Below, piece after piece: positions 33,431 through 43,266 of a stretch of 64,000 nucleotides of DNA (within the stretch, counting starts at the first letter, position 1; each line of letters opens with the position of its first letter). The DNA lies in assembly GCA_965237635.1 (NCBI GenBank), contig CBDEFX010000002.1, positions 930,001-994,000 of the forward strand, read 5' to 3'. Origin of the DNA: CBDEFX01 sp965237635. GTDB taxonomy: Bacteria > Chloroflexota > Dehalococcoidia > Lucifugimonadales > CAUZJF01. The notes below the pieces were generated by a model. The model did no database searches, had not been told where the DNA came from, and was given only the letters and a program-made list of their open reading frames with translations. A program made the position numbers and the translations under genes.

Positions 33431-34853
33431 CCTTCCGCAGGTATTTTCGCCAGCGGGCCCTGAACGGGGAAGAGAGGGCTGGGAGGTTCCTGTACTTCGT
33501 CCAGCCGGACAGCGGAGGCGGAAGCTCAGGCAGCCGCCCTTCTGTCCGCAACGGCCACTGTGCGATCCGCCCGACCCGATTGGCTACATTCAGCAAGAAC
33601 GCGTTGGCGACTGTGAGACGCCATCCCTTGAACGCCAGTCTCTCAAAAGGCGAAACGTCCCTGTCGTCCGGGTTCATCCTGCCCTCGGTGACCTCGTTGC
33701 GAAGGTGCAGCAGCATCCGAGGGATGTTTATCTTGACCGGGCAGACCTCTCGACAAGCGCCACAGAGACTGGATGCGTACGGCAGGTCCTTGGCCTCCGG
33801 AAGGCTGGTCAGCACCGGCGACACGACGGCGCCGATAGGGCCGGAGTAGACCCACCCATAGGCATGCCCCCCGACCTTTCCGTAGACAGGGCACGCGTTC
33901 AGGCACGCCCCGCAGCGTATGCAATTCAGGGCCTCTCGCATCTGCGGGTCTGCCAGGAGCCGCGAGCGGCCGTTATCAACGATGACAAGGTGGAACTCCT
34001 CGGGCCCGTCCTCATCGTCGTCCCGCCTAGGCCCATTGACAGTAGTCACGTAGCTCGTAAGGCGCTGCCCCGTGGCCGAGCGGATAAGCAGACGAAGGAA
34101 GGTACCCATGTCCTCCATCGACGGGACTATCCGCTCCATGCCCGCGATCGCTACGTGTATTCGGGGCATCGAGCTCGACATCCGGCCGTTTCCCTCGTTG
34201 GTGACCAGAACGAGCGTGCCCGTCTCAGCCACGACGAAGTTGGCGCCCGTAATCCCCATGTCGGCCTGGATGAACTTGTCCCGTAGGAGTCGGCGCGCCT
34301 CGCCGGCCAGCTCCTCAATCCCCTCATGCCGTGGAGCGCCTGCCTTTTCATGGAGCAGGGTCGAGACCTCCTCCTTGGACAGGTGCATCGCCGGAGCGAT
34401 GATGTGGTACGGCGTCTGGCCGGCAAGCTGGATAAGGTACTCCCCGAGGTCCGTTTCAACCGCTTCAACCCCCGCCCCCTCCAACCGCTCGTTCAGCCCC
34501 ATCTCTTCCGACAGCATCGACTTGCCCTTGATGACCGACCTGACCCCCTTTGCTCGGGCCAGATCGAGAACGTACCGGTTCGCCGCCTCGGCGTCTCGAG
34601 CAAAGAAGACCTTGCCGCCGGCCTTCGTGACGTTCGTATGGACAAGCTCGAGGTAGTAGTCCAGGTTTTCCACGGTGTGGGCCTTGATGGCCTGCGCCCT
34701 GTCCCGCATCTCCTCCCAGCCAGGCGTAGCTTCAGCCGCTCGCATTCGGGGCTTATCGAACCGCTCGTAGAGCCGACCCAGGTTCGCCTGGACCTTCTCG
34801 TCCTGCAGAGCGGCCGACGCTGTCTGGTTGAAGTCGGCTGTCTTGGGTTCCAT
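33423..34853 (-). CDS. lutB: Lactate utilisation iron-sulfur protein LutB
   Basis: The 476-residue protein has the LUD domain first (GITGANFVVAETGTLVLVTNEGNGR). Then come two 4Fe-4S binding motifs, CIRCGACLNACPVYGKVGGHAYG and CGACREVCPVKINIP, and a C-terminal DUF3390-type tail. It passes electrons between LutA and LutC in lactate oxidation. It is coupled to lutC. lutA lies 520 bases upstream, separated by repeat sequence, so the three genes may not share one transcript. Confidence 0.95.
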   Translation of the reverse strand: MEPKTADFNQTASAALQDEKVQANLGRLYERFDKPRMRAAEATPGWEEMRDRAQAIKAHTVENLDYYLELVHTNVTKAGGKVFFARDAEAANRYVLDLARAKGVRSVIKGKSMLSEEMGLNERLEGAGVEAVETDLGEYLIQLAGQTPYHIIAPAMHLSKEEVSTLLHEKAGAPRHEGIEELAGEARRLLRDKFIQADMGITGANFVVAETGTLVLVTNEGNGRMSSSMPRIHVAIAGMERIVPSMEDMGTFLRLLIRSATGQRLTSYVTTVNGPRRDDDEDGPEEFHLVIVDNGRSRLLADPQMREALNCIRCGACLNACPVYGKVGGHAYGWVYSGPIGAVVSPVLTSLPEAKDLPYASSLCGACREVCPVKINIPRMLLHLRNEVTEGRMNPDDRDVSPFERLAFKGWRLTVANAFLLNVANRVGRIAQWPLRTEGRLPELPPPLSGWTKYRNLPALSSPFRARWRKYLRKGG

Positions 34854-35376
34854 CAGTATCCCGCTACTGGTCGCTCATCCCTAACGTGGCCCCGCTCGCG
34901 TCCCTCCTCCCCCTTGAAGGGAGAGGATTAAGAGCCTGCCCTGAGCCCCGCCGAAGGGTGAGGGTGATCCCCGGCTCGCCCCCCGGAAACAGTTATCTGT
35001 TGACTGCTAGTGTCGCCTTTCCGTCAGACCCCCTCATCCTAGCCTTCTCCCGCGAGGGGAGAACGGACTCTCAAGACGGGCACCGCAATGCCATGCCCCT
35101 ACTCCGATGCGGTCCCCTATCTCCTCTCCCTTAAAGGGCTTTGCACTTAAAGTCGTTGCGGAGTCCTACTCGTAGCCGTCGGACCGCCGTCCTGGCCCTT
35201 CCAACCTGGACGTAGGGGCGGGTTTCAACCCCCCCCCCTTCTCCTCCTGACGGGAGAGGGAAAAAGAGCCTGCCCTGAGCCCCGCCGAAGGGTGCGGGTA
35301 TCCCATTGTTTGTGCAAAGTCCCCTCGGAGGGGAGAGCATTAAGGCCTGCCCTGAGCTTGCCCGAATGGGTGAGGG
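34854..35376. repeat. Repeat-filled gap between lutA and lutB
   Basis: It contains a CCCTTGAAGGGAG hairpin and two copies of CCTGCCCTGAGCCCCGCCGA (34938-34957 and 35268-35287). A third related copy lies at 35347, with a CTTCTCCCGCGAGGGGAGAA hairpin near 35045. A composite element of about 100 bases at 35137-35240 matches 10425-10525 and 36484-36585. No gene is seen. Confidence 0.8.
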
Positions 35377-36144
35377 TTATTCGGTCGCCTCATCCAGCAG
35401 CTGTGCCAAATGCAAGGACTGAGTTTCGACTCCCTGCTTCTCCATTCCGCCCGCGATCTGCATGAGACAAGAGCTGTCGCATGCAGCGACCGCATCCGCG
35501 CCGGTCGCACGCACGCGGTCGATCTTGTCCTGCAGCATGGCTGCCGAAATGTCCGCATACTTGACGGAGAAGGTCCCCCCGAACCCGCAACAGACCTCGG
35601 GCTGCTCCATCTCGACAAGCTCGACGCCGGGAAGAGAGCGGATCAGCGTCCGTGGCTGGGTTGTGGCACCCAGTTCTCGCCTCAGGTGGCACGCCTCGTG
35701 GTAGGTGACTTTGCGCGTCGGCGACGCAGCTGCACCACTCGAAAACGCAGAAAAATCCGTCACGCCCAACACGTCAACAATGAACTCGGACAGCTCGTAG
35801 ACCTTCGGGCCGACCGCGTGGGCCTGCTCCAGAAGGGCCGGATCGTCGTGCAGCAGCTCCGAGTAGAAAACCCTGACCATGGCGGCGCAGGACCCCGAGG
35901 GCGTAACGATATAGGGCTTGTCGCGGAACTGCTTGAGGAAGCGCTTGGCGAGCGGCCGAGCGTCACTCCAGAAGCCCGAGTTGAACGCCGGCTGGCCGCA
36001 ACACGTCTGCCCTCCGGGGAAATCGAGGTCCACCCCCAGACGGCGAAGTACCCGGACCGTGGCCTCACCAACCTCGGGATAGAACTGGTCTGCGATGCAG
36101 GTGACGAACAGCGATGCCTGGACTGTTCTGTCCCCGACGGTCAA
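35377..36144 (-). CDS. lutA: Lactate utilisation protein LutA (CCG-domain subunit)
   Basis: The 255-residue protein carries two cysteine-rich CCG domains (TCCGQPAFNSGF and VCCGFGGTFSVKY), each expected to bind a 4Fe-4S-type cluster as in heterodisulfide-reductase-like subunits. The family beginning (ASLFVTCIADQFYPE) is reached from a TTG ending at base 36144. That TTG overlaps the stop of the small upstream membrane gene as TTGA. Longer upstream frames lack similarity. It completes the lutA-lutB-lutC set. Confidence 0.92.
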   Translation of the reverse strand: MTVGDRTVQASLFVTCIADQFYPEVGEATVRVLRRLGVDLDFPGGQTCCGQPAFNSGFWSDARPLAKRFLKQFRDKPYIVTPSGSCAAMVRVFYSELLHDDPALLEQAHAVGPKVYELSEFIVDVLGVTDFSAFSSGAAASPTRKVTYHEACHLRRELGATTQPRTLIRSLPGVELVEMEQPEVCCGFGGTFSVKYADISAAMLQDKIDRVRATGADAVAACDSSCLMQIAGGMEKQGVETQSLHLAQLLDEATE

Positions 36145-36386
36145 AAGACGAGGCCCCGGACCACGAACCCCAACATCCAGCACATCATGAAAGCCGGCCC
36201 GGAGGCAAAGAGCGAGCCTTCCGTCGACTGCTCGGCAGGCCCATGCATTCTTAGGTAGACAAGGAACCCGCCCAGGCCGATCGCCAGAAGCCAAACGGAC
36301 AAGGGCGTCACGCCCAGGGCCAGTCCGATGATAAATCCGGCAATTGCCCAAGCGAAGGGCGAGTCGATAATTCGGGTAATTGACAT
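36141..36386 (-). CDS. Small membrane protein upstream of lutA
   Basis: The 81-residue protein has three hydrophobic segments (FAWAIAGFIIGLALGVTPL, VWLLAIGLGGFLVYL and PAFMMCWMLGFVVRGLVF). It ends four bases inside lutA, so the two are probably co-translated. No family is recognised. A role in lactate entry is conceivable from position only. Confidence 0.6.
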   Translation of the reverse strand: MSITRIIDSPFAWAIAGFIIGLALGVTPLSVWLLAIGLGGFLVYLRMHGPAEQSTEGSLFASGPAFMMCWMLGFVVRGLVF

Positions 36387-36827
36387 GGTATTAACCTACA
36401 AAGGATACACGCTAGTGTCCGGTCTTGTAAATTCGCTGTGCAGTACGAGGTTTGGGACGGCCTCTCGATACACCCCTGCGGGGGGCTTCGCACTTAAAGC
36501 CGCGTGCGAGTCCTACTCGTTGCCGTCGAACCACCGTCCCAGCCGTTCCAATCTGACGTAGGGACGGGTTTCAAACCCGCCCTCCCTCCTCTCCCTTGAC
36601 CCTTGACGAGAGAAGAAACAGGCGAGGGCGTCCCATCCTTTTTCTGTGCAAAGCTCCTGCGGGGCCACTTGGGACCATCGGCGGGGCGACGTATCACCAC
36701 CGGCCACCCCGAGTAGTCCTTCAACCGTGGAAGGACGTATCGAGAGACCTCACCCCCTCCTTGCAGGGGCCGGCCGGACTCGACTACACTCCAACCCTCA
36801 AGTCCACCAATTGAGAGGCCTCACGAA
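36387..36827. repeat. Repeat-filled gap with a variant R3 hairpin
   Basis: Bases 36484-36585 are a copy of the composite repeat ending in the R2 palindrome. Bases 36707-36749 are an R3 element whose flanks match other copies but whose stem is GTCCTTC/GAAGGAC instead of GTCCCGATG/CATCGGGAC. There is no gene. Confidence 0.8.
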
Positions 36828-37283
36828 ATGGTCACGGGGTTCAATCACTCCGGTTTTGTAGTCAAAGACCTTGACCGCATGGTGAAGTTCTATCGCGACA
36901 GCTTGGGTCTGGAGGTCGTGCGCGAGGTAGACAGCGTCGCGCCGCCCGATGGCGACCACACGGGGATACCAGGCGCTCGAAGAAAGCTCGTCTTCATCGG
37001 CAGACCCGGAGGCGAGCACGTCCTGGAGCTCGTCCACTTCATAGAGCCGAAAAGCCCCGAGGGACATCTGGAGAGGGACCAGTTAGGCGCGGCCCACGTC
37101 TGCTTCAACGTCGATGATCTGCAGCATCTCTATGACACCCTCTCCCATGAGGGCGTCCGGTTCGTCACGGCGCCCAAATTCAAAGATGGCCCCAACGGCA
37201 GCCGCACCGGTGTATGCTACGCCCAGGATCCGGAAGGCAACTGGCTGGAGTTTGTCGAGATATCTGAACCTGACTCTACGTAG
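36828..37283 (+). CDS. VOC-superfamily (glyoxalase-type) protein
   Basis: The 151-residue protein contains paired beta-alpha-beta-beta-beta modules: NHSGFVVKDLDRMVKFYRDSLGLEVV at the start and AHVCFNVDDLQHLYDTL at the centre. It ends in YAQDPEGNWLEFVEI, which holds a metal-ligand Glu. Candidate ligands are the first His and the last Glu. It could be a lyase, isomerase or dioxygenase of this superfamily. It lies just upstream of a hydroxypyruvate-isomerase-like gene, from which it is separated by repeats. Confidence 0.85.
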   Translation: MVTGFNHSGFVVKDLDRMVKFYRDSLGLEVVREVDSVAPPDGDHTGIPGARRKLVFIGRPGGEHVLELVHFIEPKSPEGHLERDQLGAAHVCFNVDDLQHLYDTLSHEGVRFVTAPKFKDGPNGSRTGVCYAQDPEGNWLEFVEISEPDST

Positions 37284-37315
37284 GTGGCGTTGATCTTAAG
37301 GCACCCGGCCCTGTA

Positions 37316-37380
37316 GAGACGCCCCGCTGGGGCGTCTCCAAAGTCCCTTCTCCCCTGGCGGGAGAAGGTTAGGATGAGGG
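37316..37380. repeat. R1 palindrome followed by a CTTCTCCC hairpin repeat
   Basis: The R1 palindrome is at 37316-37338. It is followed by CCTTCTCCCCTGGCGGGAGAAGG and TTAGGATGAGGGGG to 37380. Confidence 0.88.
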
Positions 37381-37445
37381 GGTCCGGCTGTATGGTATGC
37401 CGGGCCGCCGTCAAAACGATCCGACCGACGACCACGAGGTGTAAC

Positions 37446-38234
37446 ATGCCGAAATTCGCTGCAAATCTGACCATGACCTTCAACGAAGTGGACTTCATGG
37501 ACCGCTTCGAAGCGGCCGCGAAGGCTGGCTTCAAGGGCGTCGAATACCTGTTCCCATATCCATATGGCAAGGAACAGCTCGCAGAACAGCTGGACCACAA
37601 CGGACTAACTCAGGTCCTCCACAATCTTCCCCCAGGAGACTGGGATGCCGGTGACCGTGGGAACGCGTGCCTGCCCGGCCGAGTAGGCGAGTTCCAGGAT
37701 GGCGTCGGCAGCGCGATCGAGTATGCTACCGCCCTGGGATGCAAGCAGATAAACTGCCTGGCGGGCATCCCGCCGGAGGGCGCAAGCCCGGACGAGCTCC
37801 GTGAGACGTTCGTATCCAACCTTCGGTACGCCGCCCAGGAGCTGGACAAGGCCGGGATTCGGCTGCTGATCGAGCCCATCAACACCCGCGACATCTCCGG
37901 CTTCTACCTCACGCATACAGCACAGGCACTCTCGATCATTGACGAGGTCGGCTCCGTGAACCTCTATCTCCAGTACGACGTCTACCACATGCAGATCATG
38001 GAGGGCGACTTCACGCGAACGATCGAGGCCAACCTCGACGTCATCCGCCACCTCCAGATCGCCGACAATCCGGGTCGCAACGAGCCCGGCACCGGCGAGA
38101 TCAACTACCCGTTCCTGTTCGACGCCCTCGATAAGATGGGCTACGACGGATGGGTCGGCTGCGAGTACAAACCGCTGACTACGACTACTGACGGCCTCGG
38201 CTGGGCGGCCGACTACCTGGGCGCCCAGGGCTAG
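37446..38234 (+). CDS. Hydroxypyruvate isomerase-like TIM-barrel protein
   Basis: The 262-residue xylose-isomerase-like barrel begins PKFAANLTMTFNEVDFMDRFEAAAKAGFKGVEYLFPY, characteristic of the Hyi/OtnI group. The metal-binding acidic residues fall in LLIEPINTRDISGFYL, LQYDVYHMQIMEGDF, IADNPGRNEPGTGEI and VGCEYKPL. Such enzymes interconvert hydroxypyruvate and tartronate semialdehyde or isomerise oxo-tetronates. The ATG follows GAGGTG. Confidence 0.9.
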   Translation: MPKFAANLTMTFNEVDFMDRFEAAAKAGFKGVEYLFPYPYGKEQLAEQLDHNGLTQVLHNLPPGDWDAGDRGNACLPGRVGEFQDGVGSAIEYATALGCKQINCLAGIPPEGASPDELRETFVSNLRYAAQELDKAGIRLLIEPINTRDISGFYLTHTAQALSIIDEVGSVNLYLQYDVYHMQIMEGDFTRTIEANLDVIRHLQIADNPGRNEPGTGEINYPFLFDALDKMGYDGWVGCEYKPLTTTTDGLGWAADYLGAQG

Positions 38235-38273
38235 GTTCGGCTTCCTCAAGGCGCTGCCGGAGGTTTGGAGACG

Positions 38274-39475
38274 ATGACCGGAATACCGATCCTGGATCTC
38301 GGGCACAGCAGATGGCAAGTTGACCGAGATGGGCCGTGGGTCACCAAGACGGACGTTATCCAATTCACGCGGTGCCAATACCGCGTATTCCTGGCGCACC
38401 GAGATAAGATCCCATACAACGATTTCATGTCGCCCGAACTCGTTCGCTTGCTTGACAGCGGTATTAGCGTCGAAGAGGAGGTTCTAGCTAAGGAAGAGGT
38501 TAAAGTGGAGGTTTCTGTCAAAGCGGCGCGTCAGCGTGACGGCATGGTGAGAATCCTTGCCCGATTCAGGAACCACGATCTGGGCCTCACGGGGATACCT
38601 GACGTAGTGTCTGTAGAGAAGGGGCAGCTCATTCCCATCGAGATCAAGTCTCACCGCGAACTCCGACCGTCGGACGAGCTGGAGCTAGCGTTCTACTACC
38701 GACTGCTGAATTCTGCCCAGGCAGGAGACAAACGACGACGAAAGGGTTATGTCTGGCTCAGTCCGGCACCGGTGAACGCAGGATGGTTCCCCTCGGTAGG
38801 CCACTCTTTGAACAACTAGATAGGCTAGTTGCTGACGTTCGAACGGCAAAGAATGACGGTACCGAACCCGCAAGAGTTCAAGAACGTTACTCCTGCCGAT
38901 TAAGAAAAGAGCATTTCCAGGTTATCAACAAACTGGGCGACGTATCCCTTATTTACGATATAGGCAGTCAGAGGCGCGAACGCCTCCGGCAACTCGGCAT
39001 GAACAACGTCTCGGATTTGGCCGCGGCAGATGTCGTAGACCTCCACAGCAGGTGGCGCCGGATAGATCGGTATACTCCCAGCCTCAAGCAACTGCGCAAC
39101 ATGCAGGCCCATGGCGAGGCCTGGCTTACAGGCAGACCGCAGGTTGTGGGCACCGACCCCGTACCTGATAACAAGCGCGCCTTGATTCTTGACCTGGAAT
39201 ACGAGACGTGGCTGGGGCGATACGTCTTTGTGGTTGGCGTCCTCGCCGTCGAAGATGGCAAGGAAACCGCTCTCTATCAAGAGTTCGCAGAGAGCGTTGC
39301 CGACGAGAAGAGGATAATGACTAAACTCGCTAAGCTGCTCAAGGCGTTTCCAGACTACAAGGTTGCTACTTGGAACGGCACAGCCGCAGACCTGGTCGAA
39401 ATCGATAATGCCTGGCGAAGGCTTGGATTGCGGGGGGACTGCCCTGATAAAGAGGTATCCTCAAAAAGTGTGTAA
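38274..39475 (+). pseudogene. TM0106-like RecB/Cas4 nuclease plus RNase H-like protein, broken
   Basis: Two frames together look like one gene. The first (38274-38819) has a Cas4/RecB-type nuclease core (LTGIPDVV, then IPIEIKSHRE). The second (about 38783-39475) holds a helix-hairpin-helix-like segment and the start of a YprB-type RNase H-like domain (ALILDLEYETWLGRYVFVVGV). They join in an overlap at 38783-38819, where a single-base shift would restore continuity. The 3' end is cut by the IS256 left terminus, which supplies the stop at 39473. This layout resembles TM0106-family nucleases. No CRISPR array is near. Confidence 0.75.
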
Positions 39476-40807
39476 ACGGTCAGGCGGTGTACCCTCTCTC
39501 TGAACAAGACGGGCTCGAGGCCCAAGAGAGGAGATACACCGCCTATGGGAAAGAGAAGCACTAGGAGCAGGTCGGAGTCAAGGCCGGAGTGGGAGCAGTT
39601 GGAGGATTGGGTGCGAGGCCATGTCCAGCGGCTGATCCAGGAGTTGCTGGAGGAAGAGGTGACGGAGTTTCTAGGAAGGGCGAAGTCGGCCCGCAGGTCT
39701 GAGTCGGACAACGAGAGAGGCTATAGGAACGGATACGGCAAACCCCGAAGGCTTACGCTGAGTTCGGGAACGGTACAGCTGAGGAGGCCGCGAGTCCGCA
39801 ACACCGAAGAGGAGTTCGAGAGCCGGCTGCTGCCGCTGTTCGTCAACAGGACCAGGAAGGTTGCTGAGTTGACCCCCCAGTTGTACCTACATGGCCTTTC
39901 CGAAGGTGACTTCGACCTGGCGGTGCGGGGACTGCTGGGAGAAGAGGCACCGATATCGGCGAGCACGGTAGCCCGGTTGAAGGATAAGTGGAACGATGAG
40001 CTTGCCCAATGGCGCGCTAGGCCCCTGGATGACCTGGAAGTGGGTGTACATGTGGGTGGATGGAGTCTACGTCAAGGCTGGTCTTGAGCGGGAGAAGGCG
40101 GCGATCCTGGTGGTGATGGCGGCCCTGAGCGACGGAAGGAAGGTGGTGGTGGTGAGCGCGATTCCCGGATACAGGGAGTCCATAGAGAGCTGGTCCGATG
40201 TGCTCAGGGACATGAGGCGCCGCGGGCTGGAGTGCCCAAGACTGGTAATTGGAGACGGACATCTGGGCATCTGGGGAGCTCTGCGCAACGTCTATCCTCA
40301 GGCGGCCGAGCAACGCTGCTGGAACCACAAGATCCTAAACGTGCTCGCCAAGCTTCCAAAGCGACAACAGGACCAGGCCAAGCTCATGCTGCGTACTATC
40401 CCCTACGCGCCGACTCGGACAGAGGCTGAGCGGCTCAGGACGGTGTTCACCAGGTGGTGCGGCGACCATTCCTACGAGGCGGCCTCAGAGGCCTTGGAGC
40501 GGGACTGGGACCGCATGGTCACCTTCTATGACTTCCCAAAGGAGCACTGGGGGCACCTTCGCACGACGAACCCGGTAGAATCACCCTTCGCGGCCCTCAG
40601 GCTTCGGACCGATGCCGCCAAGCGCTACAAGAGGGTCGATCGGGCGATAGCGGTGATCTGGAAAATGTTGATGGTCGCCGAACAGCGCTTCAGGCGTCTG
40701 AAGGCCCCTGAGTTGATCGAAGACGTCTATCTCGGTGCACAGTATGCGGATGGAATCGCCATTGAATCAACGGCTGAGAAGGTCGCCGCTTGATGTCGTT
40801 TACACAC
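39468..40807 (+). mobile_element. IS256-family (Mutator) insertion sequence
   Basis: The element is about 1.34 kb, bounded by GTGTGTAAACG (39468) and its complement ending at 40807. The 8-9-base flanks do not match, so the original target duplication is lost, probably through an adjacent deletion or recombination. Confidence 0.85.
39545..40793 (+). pseudogene. IS256-family transposase, frameshifted
   Basis: The first frame (to 40087) and the second (from about 39996) together give a Mutator-type transposase of about 415 residues: the N-terminal EEEVTEFLGR...RNGYGKP region, then MWVDGVYVKAG with the first catalytic Asp, VIGDGHLGIWGAL with the second, and TTNPVESPFAALRLRT with the Glu. Continuity is restored by removing one G from the GGG run at 40042-40044, giving DLEVVYMWVDGVY. 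The copy should be inactive unless programmed slippage occurs there. Confidence 0.88.
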
Positions 40808-40957
40808 CTATTGACGTAACCTCCCTCGGTGATGAAAAGTTCGTTGGGCCTGATCACAGTCACGAGGCTCACTATGTTCAGGTGCGCAAGAAGGCTGTCC
40901 AGGTCGGCTAGCATGAACCCCCCACTGTCTGCACCCATCGTTGGGAAGTAGTGGACC
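40808..40957. other. Remnant between IS256 and IS66
   Basis: These 150 bases of non-IS sequence encode no complete gene. The minus strand reads an open, protein-like stretch (GADSGGFMLADLDSLLAHLN) that could be a gene fragment. It does not continue the nuclease gene on the other side of IS256. Confidence 0.4.
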
Positions 40958-42402
40958 GTAACTGTTCAGACTTAAAGGGATGAACCTAAGACCCCCTAGC
41001 GTTGCGAGTGGCAGTGATGTCATAAGGGAGAGGTGGAAGCTGAAGTAGACCTGCAGAGTGCGAGCCGTGAGACGCTGCTGGCGGTGATAGCCGAGTTGCG
41101 GCAGCGTGTAGAGGAGTTGGATGCTCAGCTGAGCATCCGCGGTCCGACCGCAGGGATGCCGGGCAACAAGCGGTTCGTCAAGCGGCATCAGCCTAAGAGG
41201 AACGGACCCCGTAAGCGTCGTCTCCACGGCTTTGCCTGACGGCGGATGGAACCCACGCAGCGGGTGATATATGCTCCTGAGTCGTGCCCGGAGTGCGGGA
41301 CGGGCCTGTCAGGCGGCTGGGTTCAGCGGACACGAGAAGTCATCGAGCTTCCGATGGTGCCAGCAGAGGTGATCGAGCACGTCTTTGTGGCCCGGATATG
41401 TCCGCTGTGCGACAAGCGGCGGTTGCCTCAAGAGCCGTTGGAGGGCTTAGCAATGGGGCGGCGGCGCTTGGGGGTCAACCTGGTGAGCCTTATTGTTACG
41501 CTGCGAGAAGAGGGGCGGCTGCCGGTGAGGAGCATCCAGTGGTACCTGCAAACGGTACATCAGTTGGAGCTGAGCGTGGGCGCCATCATTGACGTAGTAC
41601 ACGCCACGGCCCAACGGGCCCAACCGGTAGTGGCTGAGATGCTGGAGCGCATACGTGGCTCTCCGGTAGTGCATGCGGATGAGACCGGCTGGCGGCAGGA
41701 TGGGGCCAACGGCTATGTCTGGACCTTCAGCACTCCCACGGAGCGATATTTCCTACGCCGTGGCCGCGGCAAGGGTGTGGTGGACGAGGTGTTGGGCGAG
41801 TCCCCCGGTCAGGGCGAGAGCAGACTCTTCAGCGGAGTGCTGGTGAGTGACTTCTACGCTGCATACAGTCACTACCCCGGCCTCAAGCAGCGCTGCTGGG
41901 TACACCTGTTGCGGGACATCAATGAGCTTGAGGCGTTGTACCCTCAAGACATGGGCCTCGCCCTATGGGCTACAGCGGTGCGCCAACTCTATGACCGGGC
42001 AAAGGCGTGCACTGACGCCCGCAGCCGACCGGCGTCTGGCTCACACCCGTCAGCGTCTCCCAACCAGTTGATGCTGGAGAAACTTCTGCTGTCGCTGTGC
42101 CAGCCCTTCTCCAACGACGATACTGCGCCTCAAGCCAAGCTCTGCCGGCGCATAGAACGGTTCATCAAGGAACTGTTCGTCTTCGTTTCCCACCCGGGTG
42201 TGCCACCCGAGAACAATGCGGCTGAACGGAGCTTACGGCACCTGGTGGTCAGCCGTAAGATCAGCGGCGGCACTCGCTCTGAACGGGGCACCAACACCAA
42301 AATGGCTCTCGCATCCCTCTTTGGCACCTGGAGGGCCAACGACCTTAACCCACTCCTCCACTGCCGCAACCTGCTCGTTTCCCCTCAACTCTGAACAGTT
42401 AC
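40958..42402 (+). mobile_element. IS66-family element (tnpC only)
   Basis: The ends are GTAACTGTTCAG (40958-40969) and its complement (42391-42402). At about 1.45 kb, with a single TnpC-type gene and no TnpA or TnpB, it belongs to the short ISBst12-like IS66 group. The flanking 8 bases do not match. Confidence 0.85.
41033..42394 (+). pseudogene. IS66-family transposase (TnpC type) with an in-frame TGA
   Basis: The frame is open from 41033 to 42394 except for a TGA at 41237-41239. Before it lies the coiled-coil N-terminus and basic linker (NKRFVKRHQPKRNGPRKRR). After it come the zinc-ribbon (CPECGTG and CPLC), the DDE core (VVHADETGWRQDG, VLVSDFYAAYS) and the C-terminal NNAAERSLRHLVVSRKISGGTRSERG. 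A distal ATG could give a 382-residue protein lacking the coiled-coil. Otherwise it is inactive. Confidence 0.88.
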
Positions 42403-42426
42403 CAAGAACAATGTCTGCCTCCCAAA

Positions 42427-43254
42427 TCAGTTCCGCCACAGTCCGGCGGTGAGGACCCGGCGCAGCCACCGCCGCAGCAACGCCCGGTTGCGCTCCGCCC
42501 GAACCCGCTTGAGGTCCTGCGTCAACTCCCAGACCTTATCCCGCCGGTCAAACTGGTCCCAGGGGAACGAAGCCGGGGGAAGCGTCAGCTCGTGTTCCTC
42601 GACGATGGCGAGCTCCAGTTCCAACATCCGCTCTTGGACCTCCGTCCTGTCCAGCGTGGTGCCGGTCTTCAGGAACTCGGCCCTCACCTTCCGCCACTCG
42701 ACGATCGCTGGCGTGGCGTCTCCGTACACCAGGTCTTCGTCGGGTTCGGCCTCTTGGGTAACCAGCTGGGGGTACAGCCTGGGGCGAACGTACCTTCGCT
42801 TCGTCGGCTCAGTCTCTGCTCCGGTCGGAGAGGGCGTCTCGGACTCGCTCCTTCCCGCCTCCAACCGCACCAGCCGCCGCTCCACGTGCCGCATCGACCT
42901 TGCGTGCTCCTCCCTGAACGCCTTGACCTCTCCCACGACGGCTTCGAGTCCGCCGCGCAGCTCCCGCTCCAAAGCAGACACCCGCTCCACCAACGCATCG
43001 ACCCGATCCCGCTGCTGGGGGGCGGCTCGGCTGCCGCCCAGCAGCAGGTGCCGCTCCAATGCGTCCGACATGCGGTCGGTCAGCGTGCCTGACCCGACCG
43101 CCTTCGACACGGTTCGGTAGTTGACGCCCAACGCCTTCGCCGCCTTCACCTTGCCCCCGTCGTCAATCATGTCGCGCAGCAGCGCCAACAGCCGCATATG
43201 CCGCAGGCTGTCCAGACTCCGGCTCGATTCGGGGTAGAATTCCTGTTCATTCAC
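42427..43254 (-). CDS. HTH DNA-binding protein with coiled-coil
   Basis: The 275-residue protein has an N-terminal helix-turn-helix (LLALLRDMIDDGGKVKAAKALGVNYRTVSKAV, about residues 18-50). A long Glu/Arg-rich coiled-coil follows (RDRVDALVERVSALEREL to VERRLVRLEA), then a linker and a charged C-terminal region rich in Arg and Trp. No family is recognised. The start chosen is GTG at 43254, behind GGGGAGG and GAAGG. Two 23-base direct repeats lie upstream (43267-43345), suggesting autoregulation or an iteron-like site. It is bracketed by IS66 and a MITE. Confidence 0.65.
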   Translation of the reverse strand: MNEQEFYPESSRSLDSLRHMRLLALLRDMIDDGGKVKAAKALGVNYRTVSKAVGSGTLTDRMSDALERHLLLGGSRAAPQQRDRVDALVERVSALERELRGGLEAVVGEVKAFREEHARSMRHVERRLVRLEAGRSESETPSPTGAETEPTKRRYVRPRLYPQLVTQEAEPDEDLVYGDATPAIVEWRKVRAEFLKTGTTLDRTEVQERMLELELAIVEEHELTLPPASFPWDQFDRRDKVWELTQDLKRVRAERNRALLRRWLRRVLTAGLWRN

Positions 43255-43266
43255 GCCTTCGGCCTC

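Noticed and set aside
32925..34286. 453-codon open frame on the plus strand
   Set aside because: It is antisense to lutC and lutB, whose Fe-S and LUD motifs are clear. High G+C creates long shadow frames.
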